A stretch of DNA of 64,000 bases from Flagellimonas sp. MMG031 (GTDB lineage: Bacteria > Bacteroidota > Bacteroidia > Flavobacteriales > Flavobacteriaceae), in NCBI RefSeq assembly GCF_040112705.1, contig NZ_CP157804.1, positions 3,590,001 to 3,654,000 of the forward strand. Direction: 5' to 3'. Position numbers and translations under genes: made by a program. Shown here in pieces: positions 52,305-63,667 of the stretch; position 1 is the first letter of the stretch; every line of letters starts with the position of its first letter. The notes beneath the pieces were generated by a model, which saw nothing but the letters and a program-made list of their open reading frames with translations, had not been told where the DNA came from and did not search any database.

Positions 52305-53588
52305 TTACCTTTTTTCCAATGGAACAAAACTTCTAAGGTTCTCCCCAATGTAGACCTGTCTTGGTCTTCCAATGGGTTCCTTGCGCAAGCGCATTTCCCT
52401 CCATTGTGCGATCCAACCTGGCAGTCTTCCCAAAGCGAACATTACGGTGAACATTTCTGTGGGAATTCCCAAGGCACGATAAATGATTCCAGAGTAGAAA
52501 TCCACGTTGGGATATAACTTTCTATCTACAAAATAGCTGTCTTCCAATGCTTCTTTTTCCAATCCTTTGGCGATGTCCAAAATCGGATCTTGGATACCTA
52601 GATTGCCCAACACTTCGTCTGCGGACCTTTTAATGATCTTGGCCCTTGGGTCAAAGTTCTTGTATACCCGGTGTCCAAAGCCCATCAAACGGAATGGATC
52701 ATCCTTATCCTTGGCCTTGGCCATATATTTTTTGGTGTCGCCACCATCTGCTTCAATGGCTTCCAACATTTCAAGCACTGCTTGGTTCGCTCCACCATGA
52801 AGTGGCCCCCAAAGTGCAGAGATACCCGCTGAAAGGGATGCAAAAAGTCCTGCATGCGAAGAACCTACGATTCGCACTGTGGAAGTAGAACAGTTTTGTT
52901 CGTGGTCTGCATGAAGAATCAGCAATTTATCCAATGCATTGATGGCAATCGGGTCGCGTTTGTATTCTTGATTTGGTCTTTTGAACATCATCTTGTGGAT
53001 ATTCTCCACGTACCCAAGGTTATCATCCCCATAATCCAATGGAAGTCCCTTTTTCTTACGCATTGTCCAAGCCACCAATACTGGAAATTTGGCCAGAATG
53101 CGTACAATGGAATTGTACATGGCAGATTCTGAAGACACATCCACAGAGGATGGGTTGAAGGCTACCAAAGCACTGGTCAAGGAAGAAAGTACGCCCATAG
53201 GATGCGCCGATTTTGGAAAGCCATCCAATATCTTTTTCATTTCTTCGTCCACTTGGGACTCCTCCTTGATGTCACTATGGAATTTTTCGAGCTGCTCCTT
53301 ATTTGGCAGTTCCCCAAATATCAAAAGATATGCTACTTCCAAAAAGTCGGCCTTTTCCGCTAAGTCTTCAATGGAATATCCGCGATACCTCAAAACTCCC
53401 TTCTCTCCGTTCAGAAAGGTAATGGCACTTTCGCAAGAACCCGTGTTCTTATAACCGGGATCAATCGTCACCATTCCTGTTTCGGCCCTCAAGGTTTTGA
53501 TATCTATGGCCAATTCATCTTCAGTACCTTTAATAACGGGGAATTCATACCTTTTTCCCCCATATTCGAGTATAGCTTTATCCGACAT
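52305..53588 (-). CDS. gltA: Citrate synthase
   Basis: 427 residues, hexameric-type length. HADHEQNCSTSTVR carries the conserved His, GPLHGGANQAVLEML the second His, and MGFGHRVYKNFDPRAKIIK the third His and Arg that bind oxaloacetate; the C-terminal catalytic Asp region is YPNVDFYSGIIYRALG. It condenses oxaloacetate with acetyl-CoA and, with the hydroxyproline-derived 2-oxoglutarate, feeds the TCA cycle. Confidence 0.97.
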   Translation of the reverse strand: MSDKAILEYGGKRYEFPVIKGTEDELAIDIKTLRAETGMVTIDPGYKNTGSCESAITFLNGEKGVLRYRGYSIEDLAEKADFLEVAYLLIFGELPNKEQLEKFHSDIKEESQVDEEMKKILDGFPKSAHPMGVLSSLTSALVAFNPSSVDVSSESAMYNSIVRILAKFPVLVAWTMRKKKGLPLDYGDDNLGYVENIHKMMFKRPNQEYKRDPIAINALDKLLILHADHEQNCSTSTVRIVGSSHAGLFASLSAGISALWGPLHGGANQAVLEMLEAIEADGGDTKKYMAKAKDKDDPFRLMGFGHRVYKNFDPRAKIIKRSADEVLGNLGIQDPILDIAKGLEKEALEDSYFVDRKLYPNVDFYSGIIYRALGIPTEMFTVMFALGRLPGWIAQWREMRLRKEPIGRPRQVYIGENLRSFVPLEKR

Positions 53589-53710
53589 TTTATATTTTAA
53601 TAGATTAGTAAAAATAGAATGTTAAAATTACGAAAAAGCACGACCATTAACAATTCCCGATAGGTATTTGTGTTCTTCTTAACACTCAAAAAGAAGTGGT
53701 TCGCCAATTG

Positions 53711-55249
53711 CTAATCCAGTTGGTAGAGCAACTTGTAATATTCGTCCACGGACTTCTGCCAAGTAAACCTTTTTCTTCGTGCTGCGGCCTGTATTTTTTT
53801 CCAAGTTGGCTTATCGTTGGCAAAAACATCCAAGGCCACGTCGAAGGTCTCCAGCATGTTGGTAATTTTCTCATCATACGTGTCACCATCAAAACTAAAA
53901 CCTGTTTTCATGTGCTCCACGGTATCCTTTAATCCTCCCGTATGGTGTACCAAACAAGGGTTTCCATTTCTCATGGCCAACATTTGACTAATGCCACAGG
54001 GCTCAAACAAGCTGGGCATAAAGTAAAGATCGGATTCCAAATACATCGAATCGATCAATTTTTCGGATTGGCCATTGGTAAAGATAAAATTCTTATGCTC
54101 GTAGCTCAGTTTCCTGAAGAGCTCCTCATACTCCGGTGCGCCCGTACCCAATAACATAAATATGCCATCCACTTTTTCGAGTCGCTTCAAAATTTCCACA
54201 AAGGCCTCTGGCGATCGCATAAAAAAGTAAAACTTCTGCTCCGTCAATCGTGCAACACTGGAAGCAATAAATTTGGGGCGTTCGTCCACAAAGGCCATAA
54301 TCTTTTCACCAGTATGGGCCAAGAAATCCGCTTTGTACTTTTTGGACTCTTCCTGCAACCACATAAAAAGTGCCTTTACCGTGTTCCGATAAATATTGCC
54401 TTTCTTTTCCTTATTGATGTTCTTGTAGTTGCAGCCATTTAAAATACCGAACAAACGGCCTTCCTCGTCCGCTTTCTGTAAATCCTTTTCCAAGGCCTCT
54501 CCCCCGATAAACTCTGGCGGGGAACTCGGTTTCAGAACATCCTCTTTGTATGATGGCGATACGGTGTGAACGGCATCGGCAAAGCGGATGCCCACGGCCA
54601 TAAGGTTGATACAATCCTGATACCTGTGGTCCATCAACTTTTGATAGTCCAAAGGCACATTGGGGAACCAATTCCTTACGGAGGAATAGTTACCATCGAA
54701 CGGACGGATACCCTGAATGGCGAGGTTGTGGATGCTATACACAATCCTGATGTCCTTTAAATTGGTATATTCTGGATGATATTCCCTCAAAAACAACAAT
54801 AAGCTTGCATGCCAATCGTGCAAGTGAACAATATCCACTTCTCCAAAAGCGCCCTGTTTGATAGCTTCAGCCACGGCAGTACAAAATATAAAGTATTTGA
54901 TGGCGTCCGTATAGAATGGCTCTTCCGGGTCGTTATGATAGATGTGCGCGATATCACCTGCCTCGATCTCTGGATGATGCAATACGTAATGAAATATATT
55001 GGGGAATTCCTTTTTGGGCTTCACCTCGTACAGTTCGGCGGTGTAGGTCAAACCACGTAAGGTAAAATTCAACGTGGTCCTGGGCAATCCCCCATGATGC
55101 AATCGGGAGTAGGCTGGTACTACAACGTGTACCTTATCGCCCCGTTCAGAGATTTGCCTCGGTACATCGCGAACCACGTCGCCCATGCCACCTGCTTTGC
55201 AGTTGTCCAAAGCATCGTTTTCGGCGGCGACAAAAAGAAAGTTATTCAT
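53711..55249 (-). CDS. glgA: Glycogen/starch synthase, GT5 family
   Basis: 512 residues. CKAGGMGDVVRDVP near residue 18 is the ADP-glucose-binding KxGG loop of glycogen synthase. The C-terminal Rossmann half carries SLFEPCGISQMLAMRNG, the GT-B catalytic Glu motif. It transfers glucose from ADP-glucose or UDP-glucose to the glycogen chain. No glgB, glgC or glgP gene is in the window. The symbol is by motif only; chain length and donor were not checked. Confidence 0.85.
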   Translation of the reverse strand: MNNFLFVAAENDALDNCKAGGMGDVVRDVPRQISERGDKVHVVVPAYSRLHHGGLPRTTLNFTLRGLTYTAELYEVKPKKEFPNIFHYVLHHPEIEAGDIAHIYHNDPEEPFYTDAIKYFIFCTAVAEAIKQGAFGEVDIVHLHDWHASLLLFLREYHPEYTNLKDIRIVYSIHNLAIQGIRPFDGNYSSVRNWFPNVPLDYQKLMDHRYQDCINLMAVGIRFADAVHTVSPSYKEDVLKPSSPPEFIGGEALEKDLQKADEEGRLFGILNGCNYKNINKEKKGNIYRNTVKALFMWLQEESKKYKADFLAHTGEKIMAFVDERPKFIASSVARLTEQKFYFFMRSPEAFVEILKRLEKVDGIFMLLGTGAPEYEELFRKLSYEHKNFIFTNGQSEKLIDSMYLESDLYFMPSLFEPCGISQMLAMRNGNPCLVHHTGGLKDTVEHMKTGFSFDGDTYDEKITNMLETFDVALDVFANDKPTWKKIQAAARRKRFTWQKSVDEYYKLLYQLD

Positions 55250-55311
55250 GCGGGAGAATTTGAATCGTAGATTAGTGAACCCTTAATTTAACCAAAGTTT
55301 GTTATTGAAAC

Positions 55312-55346
55312 AAAAAAAAGCCTTTCCCAAATGGAAAAGGCTTTTT
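55312..55346 (-). terminator. Intrinsic terminator of eno
   Basis: On the minus strand AAAAAGCCTTT (around 55346-55336) pairs with AAAGGCTTTTT through a short loop, followed by the T-run at 55319-55312. It lies 23 bp past the enolase stop and before the glycogen synthase start. Confidence 0.8.
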
Positions 55347-55368
55347 ATATGCTAAATAATCGTTATGC

Positions 55369-56667
<1,299 letters not shown>

Positions 56668-56942
56668 TCAATGTTTTAGTTGTGATTATTGGGCTAAGAT
56701 ACAAAAGGTCGCGTTTTTTACTTCAAGATATGGCTCACAAAACGCACTTAATTGCTTAAAAACAAAACTATAACGTTTTAGAGCTTGTTAAGAAATTTGT
56801 CAATTGTTTTCTTACGACCTTTTTTGCGCATTTTTTTGTTACATTTTTGAACCGTAACCACGGCTATGCTTAAAAATTGTGCCTCAAACTGCATCAAAAA
56901 ATGGCCTGTAACAATTCCAATCACAAATTACTGAACAAACTC

Positions 56943-58055
56943 TTAGTTTTTTCTAGCCTTGATCAAATCAAAGAACTGGTCGAACAAATAGTCTGCATCG
57001 TGTGGACCCGGACTTGCTTCTGGGTGATATTGCACTGAAAACACATCCTTGTTCTTCATTTTGATTCCCGCCACTGTTTGATCGTTCAAATGGGTGTGGG
57101 TGATTTCCAATTCGGCATGTGCCTCGGTCTCTTCCCTATTTACGGCAAATCCATGGTTTTGGGAGGTGATTTCTCCTTTTCCCGTAATCAAATTGAGGAT
57201 GGGGTGATTGATTCCCCTATGCCCGTTGTGCATTTTGTAGGTGGAAACTCCATTAGCCAAGGCCAAAACTTGATGTCCCAAACAAATTCCGAACAACGGT
57301 TTGTCCGACGCTATCATTTCCTTGGTCGCAGCCACTGCATCGGTTAACGGTTCTGGGTCACCAGGTCCGTTGGATATAAAATAACCATCTGGGTCAAACT
57401 CCTTCATTTCACTATAGGAAGTATTGTATGGGAACACTTTAATATAGGCTCCGCGTTTGGCCAGATTTCTCAGAATATTCTTTTTGATTCCGATATCCAA
57501 GGCGGATATCTTGATATCTGCGTTTTCGTCACCATAGAAATAGGGCTCTTTGGTGGATACTTTGGATGAGAGCTCCAAACCTTCCATACTGGGCACCTGC
57601 TTCAACTCTTCCTTCAAAGCATCGATCTCATCCACTCTGGTGGAGATCAAAGCGTTCATGGCCCCATTGTCCCTGATGTAGCTTACCAAAGCACGGGTAT
57701 CCACATCGGAGATGGCCAATAGGTTGTTTTTGTCCAAAAATTCGAGCAGGCTCATATCGGCGCTGGGCCTTGAGTATTCATAGCTGAAATTTTTACAGAT
57801 AAGGCCGGCAATCTTGACGGAATCGGATTCCACTTCATCCAAATGGGCGCCATAATTACCGATATGCGCATTGGTGGTCACCATCAACTGTCCATAATAG
57901 GATGGGTCAGTAAAAATCTCTTGGTAACCTGTCATTCCGGTATTGAAACATACCTCCCCGACTGCGGTTCCTTCTCTTCCTCCTACGGCTTTCCCATAAA
58001 AAATGGTTCCATCCGCCAACAAAATCAACGCTTTTTTCTTTGTGTGATACTTCAT
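56943..58055 (-). CDS. carA: Carbamoyl phosphate synthetase, small subunit
   Basis: 370 residues. The N-terminal half is the CPSase small domain (TGMTGYQEIFTDPSYYGQ, LICKNFSYEYSRPS). The C-terminal half is a glutamine amidotransferase with nucleophile Cys in LFGICLGHQVLAL and the catalytic His-Glu in YHPEASPGPHD. It supplies ammonia to CarB for arginine and pyrimidine synthesis. carB is not in the window. A terminator upstream separates it from the ribosomal operon. Confidence 0.97.
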   Translation of the reverse strand: MKYHTKKKALILLADGTIFYGKAVGGREGTAVGEVCFNTGMTGYQEIFTDPSYYGQLMVTTNAHIGNYGAHLDEVESDSVKIAGLICKNFSYEYSRPSADMSLLEFLDKNNLLAISDVDTRALVSYIRDNGAMNALISTRVDEIDALKEELKQVPSMEGLELSSKVSTKEPYFYGDENADIKISALDIGIKKNILRNLAKRGAYIKVFPYNTSYSEMKEFDPDGYFISNGPGDPEPLTDAVAATKEMIASDKPLFGICLGHQVLALANGVSTYKMHNGHRGINHPILNLITGKGEITSQNHGFAVNREETEAHAELEITHTHLNDQTVAGIKMKNKDVFSVQYHPEASPGPHDADYLFDQFFDLIKARKN

Positions 58056-58092
58056 GTCGTGCTCTAGTTTCTGTTATGGCAAAAAAACATAA

Positions 58093-58122
58093 AAAAAGGA
58101 TAAGTTCTCACTTATCCTTTTT
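58093..58122 (-). terminator. Intrinsic terminator of the ribosomal operon
   Basis: On the minus strand AAAAAGGATAAG (58122-58111) pairs with CTTATCCTTTTT (58104-58093) around a six-base loop, with a T-run. It lies 31 bp past the rplQ stop and before the carA start, so carA has a separate promoter or is read only through leakage. Confidence 0.85.
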
Positions 58123-58152
58123 CCTAAAATACAATAGTTAATAACATTCTTC

Positions 58153-58656
58153 TTATTCTTCAGAATCGTCAGTTTTGGTTTCAGCCGCTGGTGCCGGAGC
58201 TTCCGCTTTTTTGGCTCCTCCGCCTCTTCTGCTTCTTCTGGTGGATTTTTTCTTGGGCTTACCTGCGTTGTAAAGCTCGTTGAAATCTACCAACTCGATC
58301 ATCGCCATATCAGCGTTATCTCCCAAACGGTTACCCAATTTAATGATTCTTGTGTAACCTCCCGGTCTGTCCCCGACTTTTTCGGCAACAGTGCTGAACA
58401 ATTCCGTTACGGCCTCTTTGCTTCGCAAGTTACTAAAAACAACCCTTCTGTTGTGCGTACCCTTCTCGGTAGTCTGGTTGTTCTCGGTCTTTGCCTTGGT
58501 GATCAAGGGCTCTATGAACTGTTTTAACGCCTTGGCCTTTGCAACCGTGGTGTTGATTCTTTTATGCTCAATTAGGGAACATCCCATATTGGCCAACATT
58601 GCCTTTCTGTGGGCAGCTGTTCTTCCTAAGTGATTAAACTTCTTTCCGTGTCTCAT
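58153..58656 (-). CDS. rplQ: 50S ribosomal protein L17
   Basis: 167 residues. [24 protein letters not shown] is the family N-terminus and [31 protein letters not shown] the C-terminal signature. The Lys/Arg tract and acidic tail ([19 protein letters not shown]) are the extended form usual in Bacteroidota. Last gene of the alpha operon, 59 bp after rpoA. Confidence 0.97.
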   Translation of the reverse strand: MRHGKKFNHLGRTAAHRKAMLANMGCSLIEHKRINTTVAKAKALKQFIEPLITKAKTENNQTTEKGTHNRRVVFSNLRSKEAVTELFSTVAEKVGDRPGGYTRIIKLGNRLGDNADMAMIELVDFNELYNAGKPKKKSTRRSRRGGGAKKAEAPAPAAETKTDDSEE

Positions 58657-58715
58657 CTTTCTAAGTTATCATCTTGCTACCAAATCCTGTTGTGCAGGAG
58701 AGCAAAATATGATTA

Positions 58716-59708
58716 TTAATCTTTATCTAATTTGTATTTGGAAAGGTCCATACCAAATTGTAGGCCTTTGTTGATGACCAATTCTTCCAACTCGGTCAAT
58801 GATTTTTTACCGAAGTTCCTGAACTTCATCAAATCGTTTTTGTTGAAGGAAACCAAATCTCCCAAAGTATCCACTTCGGCGGCTTTCAAACAGTTCAGTG
58901 CCCTTACGGACAAGTCCATATCCACCAATTTGGTCTTCAACAACTGACGCATGTGCAAGGATTCCTCATCGTAGGTCTCTGTTTGAGCGATTTCATCAGC
59001 CTCAAGGGTGATACGCTCATCGGAGAACAACATAAAGTGGTGAATCAAAACTTTGGCGGCCTCTGTCAAGGCATCCTTTGGATGAATGGAACCATCGGTG
59101 ATGATTTCGAAGACCAATTTTTCGTAGTCGGTCTTTTGCTCCACCCTGTAGTTTTCGATGCTGTACTTTACGTTCTTAACGGGAGTGTAAACAGAATCTA
59201 CAGCAATGCTGCCCAAAGGTGCATTGGATTTCTTGTTTTCTTCCGCTGGAACATAGCCACGACCTTTTTCGATAACGATTTCCATGTTGATGTTCACCTT
59301 GGGGTCCATGTTGCAGATTACCAAATCTGGGTTCAACACTTGGTATCCCGAAATGAACTTCTGGAAATCACCAGCGGTCATTTGTTCTTTTCCGCTAACG
59401 GAAATTGATACAGTCTCGCTTTCAACATCATCAATTTGTCTTTTAAACCTTACTTGTTTAAGGTTCAAAATGATTTCTGTTACGTCTTCTACAACGCCAG
59501 ATATCACTGAAAATTCATGTTCAACTCCATCTATGCGCACAGAAGTGATGGCAAAACCTTCCAAGGAGGAAAGCAAAACCCTTCTCAGCGCATTCCCAAC
59601 TGTTAATCCATAACCAGGCTCCAAAGGGCGGAATTCAAATTTCCCTTCGAAATCTGTTGAATCGATCATTATAACTTTATCGGGCTTCTGAAAATTAAGT
59701 AATGCCAT
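58716..59708 (-). CDS. rpoA: RNA polymerase alpha subunit
   Basis: 330 residues. The N-terminal domain (1-235) carries [22 protein letters not shown]. The C-terminal helix-hairpin-helix domain contains [21 protein letters not shown] and [18 protein letters not shown], which contacts promoter DNA and activators. It follows rpsD by 21 bp. Confidence 0.98.
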   Translation of the reverse strand: MALLNFQKPDKVIMIDSTDFEGKFEFRPLEPGYGLTVGNALRRVLLSSLEGFAITSVRIDGVEHEFSVISGVVEDVTEIILNLKQVRFKRQIDDVESETVSISVSGKEQMTAGDFQKFISGYQVLNPDLVICNMDPKVNINMEIVIEKGRGYVPAEENKKSNAPLGSIAVDSVYTPVKNVKYSIENYRVEQKTDYEKLVFEIITDGSIHPKDALTEAAKVLIHHFMLFSDERITLEADEIAQTETYDEESLHMRQLLKTKLVDMDLSVRALNCLKAAEVDTLGDLVSFNKNDLMKFRNFGKKSLTELEELVINKGLQFGMDLSKYKLDKD

Positions 59709-59729
59709 AATTGGATTAATGTTGAATTC

Positions 59730-60335
59730 TTATTTAGAGTATAATTCGACGATCAGCTGCTCCTTGATATTCTCAGGGATCTGAAGTCTTTCTGGAACGG
59801 CAACAAAAGTACCTTCTTTCTTTTCAGAGTTCCATGTAATCCATTCGTAAACACTGCTGTTGTTAGCTAAAGAATCTACAATGGCTTGTACGGATTTTGA
59901 TTTTTCCCTAACGCCAACAACATCGCCGGCCCTAAGGGAGTAGGAAGGAATGTTAACTACCTCTCCGTTTACGGTAATGTGACGATGCGATACCAATTGG
60001 CGCGCTCCTCTTCGGGATGGGGAAATTCCCATTCTAAATACTACGTTGTCCAAACGGGATTCGCACAATTGAAGCAAAACCTCACCGGTTACACCTTCTT
60101 TTCTCTTTGCTTCTGCGAAAAGGTTACGGAATTGCTTTTCCAAAATACCATAGGTGTATTTTGCTTTTTGCTTCTCCATCAACTGGATAGCGTATTCCGA
60201 TTTTTTACCACGGCGTCTGTTGTTACCGTGTTGTCCTGGAGGGTAATTTTTCTTTTCGAATGACTTGTCGTCTCCGAAAATCGCTTCTCCAAATTTTCTA
60301 GCGATTTTTGTTTTTGGTCCTGTGTATCTTGCCAT
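59730..60335 (-). CDS. rpsD: 30S ribosomal protein S4
   Basis: 201 residues. [20 protein letters not shown] opens it; [40 protein letters not shown] is the S4 RNA-binding domain. It binds 16S rRNA early in assembly and may autoregulate the operon. Positioned between rpsK and rpoA, as expected. Confidence 0.98.
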   Translation of the reverse strand: MARYTGPKTKIARKFGEAIFGDDKSFEKKNYPPGQHGNNRRRGKKSEYAIQLMEKQKAKYTYGILEKQFRNLFAEAKRKEGVTGEVLLQLCESRLDNVVFRMGISPSRRGARQLVSHRHITVNGEVVNIPSYSLRAGDVVGVREKSKSVQAIVDSLANNSSVYEWITWNSEKKEGTFVAVPERLQIPENIKEQLIVELYSK

Positions 60336-60443
60336 CTTCTGTTAATTTGAAAGTGCGATTATGAATTAAGGCTTATCCTTCGATAATCTAACTGCACCTT
60401 CGGGTGAAGACCCTTTTGGGGCCATTAAAACTATTTGTGATAA

Positions 60444-60836
60444 TTAAACTCTTCTTCGTTTTGGTGGTCTACAACCGTTGTGTGGAAGTGGGGTCACATC
60501 GATGATCTCTGTTACCTCGATTCCTGAGTTGTGGATGGAACGGATTGCGGATTCCCTACCGTTACCTGGTCCTTTAACGTACACCTTTACTTTTCTCAGT
60601 CCTGCTTCGTGAGCAACTTTGGCACAATCCTCTGCAGCTACCTGGGCAGCGTAGGGAGTGTTCTTTTTAGAGCCTCGGAATCCCATTTTTCCAGCGGAAG
60701 ACCATGAAATTACATCACCCTTCTTATTGGTAAGGGAGATAATGATGTTGTTGAAAGATGCAACTACATGCGCCTCTCCGGTAGCATCTACTACTACTTT
60801 GCGCTTCTTGGTTGTAGTTTTACTTGCTTTTGCCAT
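60444..60836 (-). CDS. rpsK: 30S ribosomal protein S11
   Basis: 130 residues. [40 protein letters not shown] and the C-terminal [26 protein letters not shown] are the S11 signatures. Binds helix 45/44 region at the platform. Positioned between rpsM and rpsD. Confidence 0.98.
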   Translation of the reverse strand: MAKASKTTTKKRKVVVDATGEAHVVASFNNIIISLTNKKGDVISWSSAGKMGFRGSKKNTPYAAQVAAEDCAKVAHEAGLRKVKVYVKGPGNGRESAIRSIHNSGIEVTEIIDVTPLPHNGCRPPKRRRV

Positions 60837-60937
60837 ATTTTTTAGTTTCTAGTGTTAGCTCTTAGTTATTGGAATCCTAGACTTTTACATTTCAAACAGA
60901 TTCTTCTAACGTCTAAATACTAATGACTATGTTCTTA

Positions 60938-61312
60938 TTATTTAGTTGCTTTTTTCTTGTTGGCAACTGTTTTTCTTTTTCCTTTTCTGGTCCTAGAGTT
61001 ATTCTTGGTACGCTGACCTCTTAACGGCAATCCAGATCTGTGGCGAATTCCACGGTAACAACCGATATCCATCAATCGCTTGATGTTCATTGAGGTTTCT
61101 GAGCGAAGCTCCCCTTCAATCGTGTAAGCTCCAACGGCTTCCCTGATCTTTCCGATTTCATCATCGGTCCAGTCAGAAACCTTGGTATCTTCGCTTACTT
61201 GGGCTGCTGCCAAAATTTCTTGCGCCCTGCTTTTTCCTATTCCGAAGATGTAGGTCAGCGCAATAACGCCACGCTTTTGTTTAGGTATATCTACCCCTGC
61301 AATTCTTGCCAT
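60938..61312 (-). CDS. rpsM: 30S ribosomal protein S13
   Basis: 124 residues. [26 protein letters not shown] opens it, and [28 protein letters not shown] is the C-terminal signature. It sits at the head of the small subunit and contacts tRNA and L5. Two base pairs separate it from rpmJ. Confidence 0.98.
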   Translation of the reverse strand: MARIAGVDIPKQKRGVIALTYIFGIGKSRAQEILAAAQVSEDTKVSDWTDDEIGKIREAVGAYTIEGELRSETSMNIKRLMDIGCYRGIRHRSGLPLRGQRTKNNSRTRKGKRKTVANKKKATK

Positions 61313-61314
61313 AA

Positions 61315-61431
61315 TTACCCTTGTCTTTGTTTAAATCTAGGATTCTTTTTGTTGATTACATACAATCTGCCCTTTCTGCGAACAATCTTGCAGTCGGCAC
61401 TTCTCTTCTTTATTGATGCTCTTACTTTCAT
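61315..61431 (-). CDS. rpmJ: 50S ribosomal protein L36
   Basis: 38 residues: [19 protein letters not shown] at the start and [15 protein letters not shown] at the end. Only one cysteine (C14) and no His remain of the four-ligand zinc site, so this is a zinc-independent (C-minus) L36. It sits between infA and rpsM, its usual place. Confidence 0.96.
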   Translation of the reverse strand: MKVRASIKKRSADCKIVRRKGRLYVINKKNPRFKQRQG

Positions 61432-61435
61432 GTAA

Positions 61436-61651
61436 CTAGTATCTATACGTAATTCTTGCTTTTGTTAAATCGTATGGACTCATTTCCAACTTCACTTTGT
61501 CTCCTGGAAGCAACTTTATGTAGTGCATTCTCATTTTTCCGGAGATGTGTGCTGTTACCACGTGTCCGTTTTCCAATTCTACCCTGAACATTGCATTGGA
61601 CAATGCTTCAATAATAGTCCCGTCTTGTTCTATTGCTGGCTGCTTTGCCAT
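61436..61651 (-). CDS. infA: Translation initiation factor IF-1
   Basis: 71 residues, an OB fold: [63 protein letters not shown] is the complete family pattern. It blocks the A site during initiation. Stop of secY is 3 bp away, and rpmJ starts 4 bp past its stop. Confidence 0.98.
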   Translation of the reverse strand: MAKQPAIEQDGTIIEALSNAMFRVELENGHVVTAHISGKMRMHYIKLLPGDKVKLEMSPYDLTKARITYRY

Positions 61652-61654
61652 AAA

Positions 61655-62998
61655 TTATGCTACTTTTCTGTTCTTTCCGGTTTTCATCAATCCGTCATAA
61701 TGCCTGTTCAACAAATACGAATTAACTTGCTGTACTGTATCTATAGCTACACCGACCATAATCAACAGTGATGTACCTCCATAAAACAATGCCCATCCGG
61801 CCTGTACGTCCATCAGTTTTACCACAACAGCCGGCAATACGGCCAACAGCGCCAAAAAGATGGAACCGGGCAAGGTGATGAGCGACATGATTTTATCCAA
61901 GTAGTTGCCAGTTTCCTTTCCTGGGCGGATACCTGGAATAAATCCTCCACTTCTTTTCAAATCATCGGCCATTTTATTGGTAGGCACGGTAATCGCTGTG
62001 TAGAAGTAGGTGAATATGATGATCAATACCGCGAAAAGGATATTGTACGCCAGTCCAAAGATATCAGCAAACTGTACTTCCATCCACTGTCCGGCAGCGG
62101 TATCATTAAATGTTCTACCTATTAAACTTGGTGCAAACATAATCGCTTGTGCAAAGATGATGGGCATTACTCCAGATGCATTCAGTTTTAGCGGAATGTA
62201 CTGTCGTGCTCCCATTACGTTCTTTTCGTATCCGCCAGAGGCTGTTCTTCTAGCGTACTGCACTGGAATCTGTCTCACCGCCATTGTCAAATACACACTG
62301 GCCAAGATGACCAAGAACCAAATGATGACCTCGATCAACATGAACATGATTCCACCTGTATTATTGGTCGTTCTAGAAACAAATTCCTGAGTAAATGCCT
62401 GTGGCAATGTTGCGATGATACCCACCATAATCAAAAGGGAGATACCGTTACCGATTCCCTTATCGGTGATTTTTTCACCCAACCACATGGCAAACACACA
62501 TCCTGTTACCAATATGATAACTGCTGGAACGATAAAATCCAAACCTTTGCCCAAAACAAATGCACTGTCAGGCACACCTAGGGCACCAAGACCGTACAAA
62601 TAAGCGGGCGCTTGAACAATACAGATACCGATGGTCAACCAACGGGTAATCTGATTGATGGTTTTTCTTCCACTTTCCCCTTCCTTTTGGAGTTTTTGAA
62701 GATAAGGAATCGCAATTCCCATCAACTGCACCACAATGGAGGCGGAGATGTAGGGCATAATACCCAAAGCGAATACCGAAGCATTTGCAAAGGCTCCCCC
62801 TGTAAAAGCATTCAGAATACCCAAGATACCATTTTCAGTGTTCGAGGATAATTCCGCCAACTGGGCGGTATCAATACCGGGAAGGACTACTTGGGCACCG
62901 AATCGGTATACCAACAACAGCCCCAAGGTTACGATGATACGTTGTCTCAGTTCATCAATCTTCCAGATATTTGATATGGTCTCAATAAATTTCTTCAT
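61655..62998 (-). CDS. secY: Preprotein translocase subunit SecY
   Basis: 447 residues, ten membrane helices. VVLPGIDTAQL and GIMPYISASIVVQLM are the first-domain motifs; GEKITDKGIGNGISLLIMVGI the central motif; and PGIRPGKETGNYLDKIMSLITLPGSIFLALLAVLP the lateral-gate end. It forms the protein-conducting channel for Sec export. It lies in the ribosomal operon between rplO and infA. Confidence 0.98.
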   Translation of the reverse strand: MKKFIETISNIWKIDELRQRIIVTLGLLLVYRFGAQVVLPGIDTAQLAELSSNTENGILGILNAFTGGAFANASVFALGIMPYISASIVVQLMGIAIPYLQKLQKEGESGRKTINQITRWLTIGICIVQAPAYLYGLGALGVPDSAFVLGKGLDFIVPAVIILVTGCVFAMWLGEKITDKGIGNGISLLIMVGIIATLPQAFTQEFVSRTTNNTGGIMFMLIEVIIWFLVILASVYLTMAVRQIPVQYARRTASGGYEKNVMGARQYIPLKLNASGVMPIIFAQAIMFAPSLIGRTFNDTAAGQWMEVQFADIFGLAYNILFAVLIIIFTYFYTAITVPTNKMADDLKRSGGFIPGIRPGKETGNYLDKIMSLITLPGSIFLALLAVLPAVVVKLMDVQAGWALFYGGTSLLIMVGVAIDTVQQVNSYLLNRHYDGLMKTGKNRKVA

Positions 62999-63009
62999 GC
63001 TGCAATGTC

Positions 63010-63462
63010 TTATAAACTTATCGCCTCACCTCCTGCTGACTCGATGGCAGCTTTGGCGGAAGCGGTAAATTTATGTACGGATACTTTTAGGGAGGCTTTC
63101 AATTCGCCATCGCCCAATATCTTTACCAAATCGTTTTTGTGGGCCAAACCGTTGTCCATTAGTGTTTGCAAGGTAACCTCGTTTTTCACGGCTCCTTTGT
63201 CCACCAATTCCTGTAGTTTGCCCAAATTGACTCCTGTGTACTCTTTTCTGTTCCTGTTATTGAAACCGAATTTGGGTACACGTCTTTGCAATGGCATCTG
63301 ACCACCTTCGAAACCAATCTTTTTGGAATATCCAGATCTAGACTTGGCTCCTTTGTGCCCACGGGTAGCAGTTCCTCCTTTACCGGAACCTTCTCCTCGT
63401 CCTACACGTTTTCCTTCTTTGTGCACAGCGCCATCCGCTGGTTTAAGATTATTCAAATCCAT
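63010..63462 (-). CDS. rplO: 50S ribosomal protein L15
   Basis: 150 residues. [38 protein letters not shown] is the N-terminal signature and [18 protein letters not shown] the middle one. A late-assembly protein of the large subunit. It ends 12 bp before the secY start, which is normal for this operon. Confidence 0.98.
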   Translation of the reverse strand: MDLNNLKPADGAVHKEGKRVGRGEGSGKGGTATRGHKGAKSRSGYSKKIGFEGGQMPLQRRVPKFGFNNRNRKEYTGVNLGKLQELVDKGAVKNEVTLQTLMDNGLAHKNDLVKILGDGELKASLKVSVHKFTASAKAAIESAGGEAISL

Positions 63463-63475
63463 GTGCCTTTATATT

Positions 63476-63655
63476 TTAAGCTTCCTCTGTGGAAACCAAG
63501 TGTTTTACCTTATTTACCATTCCAAGGATACTGGGAGTCGCTTCGTGCTCAACTACCTGTCCGATTTTTTTCAATCCAAGAGCTTCCAAGGTCCTTTTTT
63601 GGTCCTGTGGTTTTTTGATACCGCTCTTTACTTGCTTTACTTTTATCTTTGACAT
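63476..63655 (-). CDS. rpmD: 50S ribosomal protein L30
   Basis: 59 residues with ATG at 63655 and TAA at 63476. MSKIKVKQVKSGIKK opens it, and LGLKKIGQVVEHEATPSILGMVNKVKHLV is the L30 signature. It lies between rpsE and rplO, 12 bp from the rpsE stop. Confidence 0.97.
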   Translation of the reverse strand: MSKIKVKQVKSGIKKPQDQKRTLEALGLKKIGQVVEHEATPSILGMVNKVKHLVSTEEA

Positions 63656-63667
63656 AATATCCTCTAT

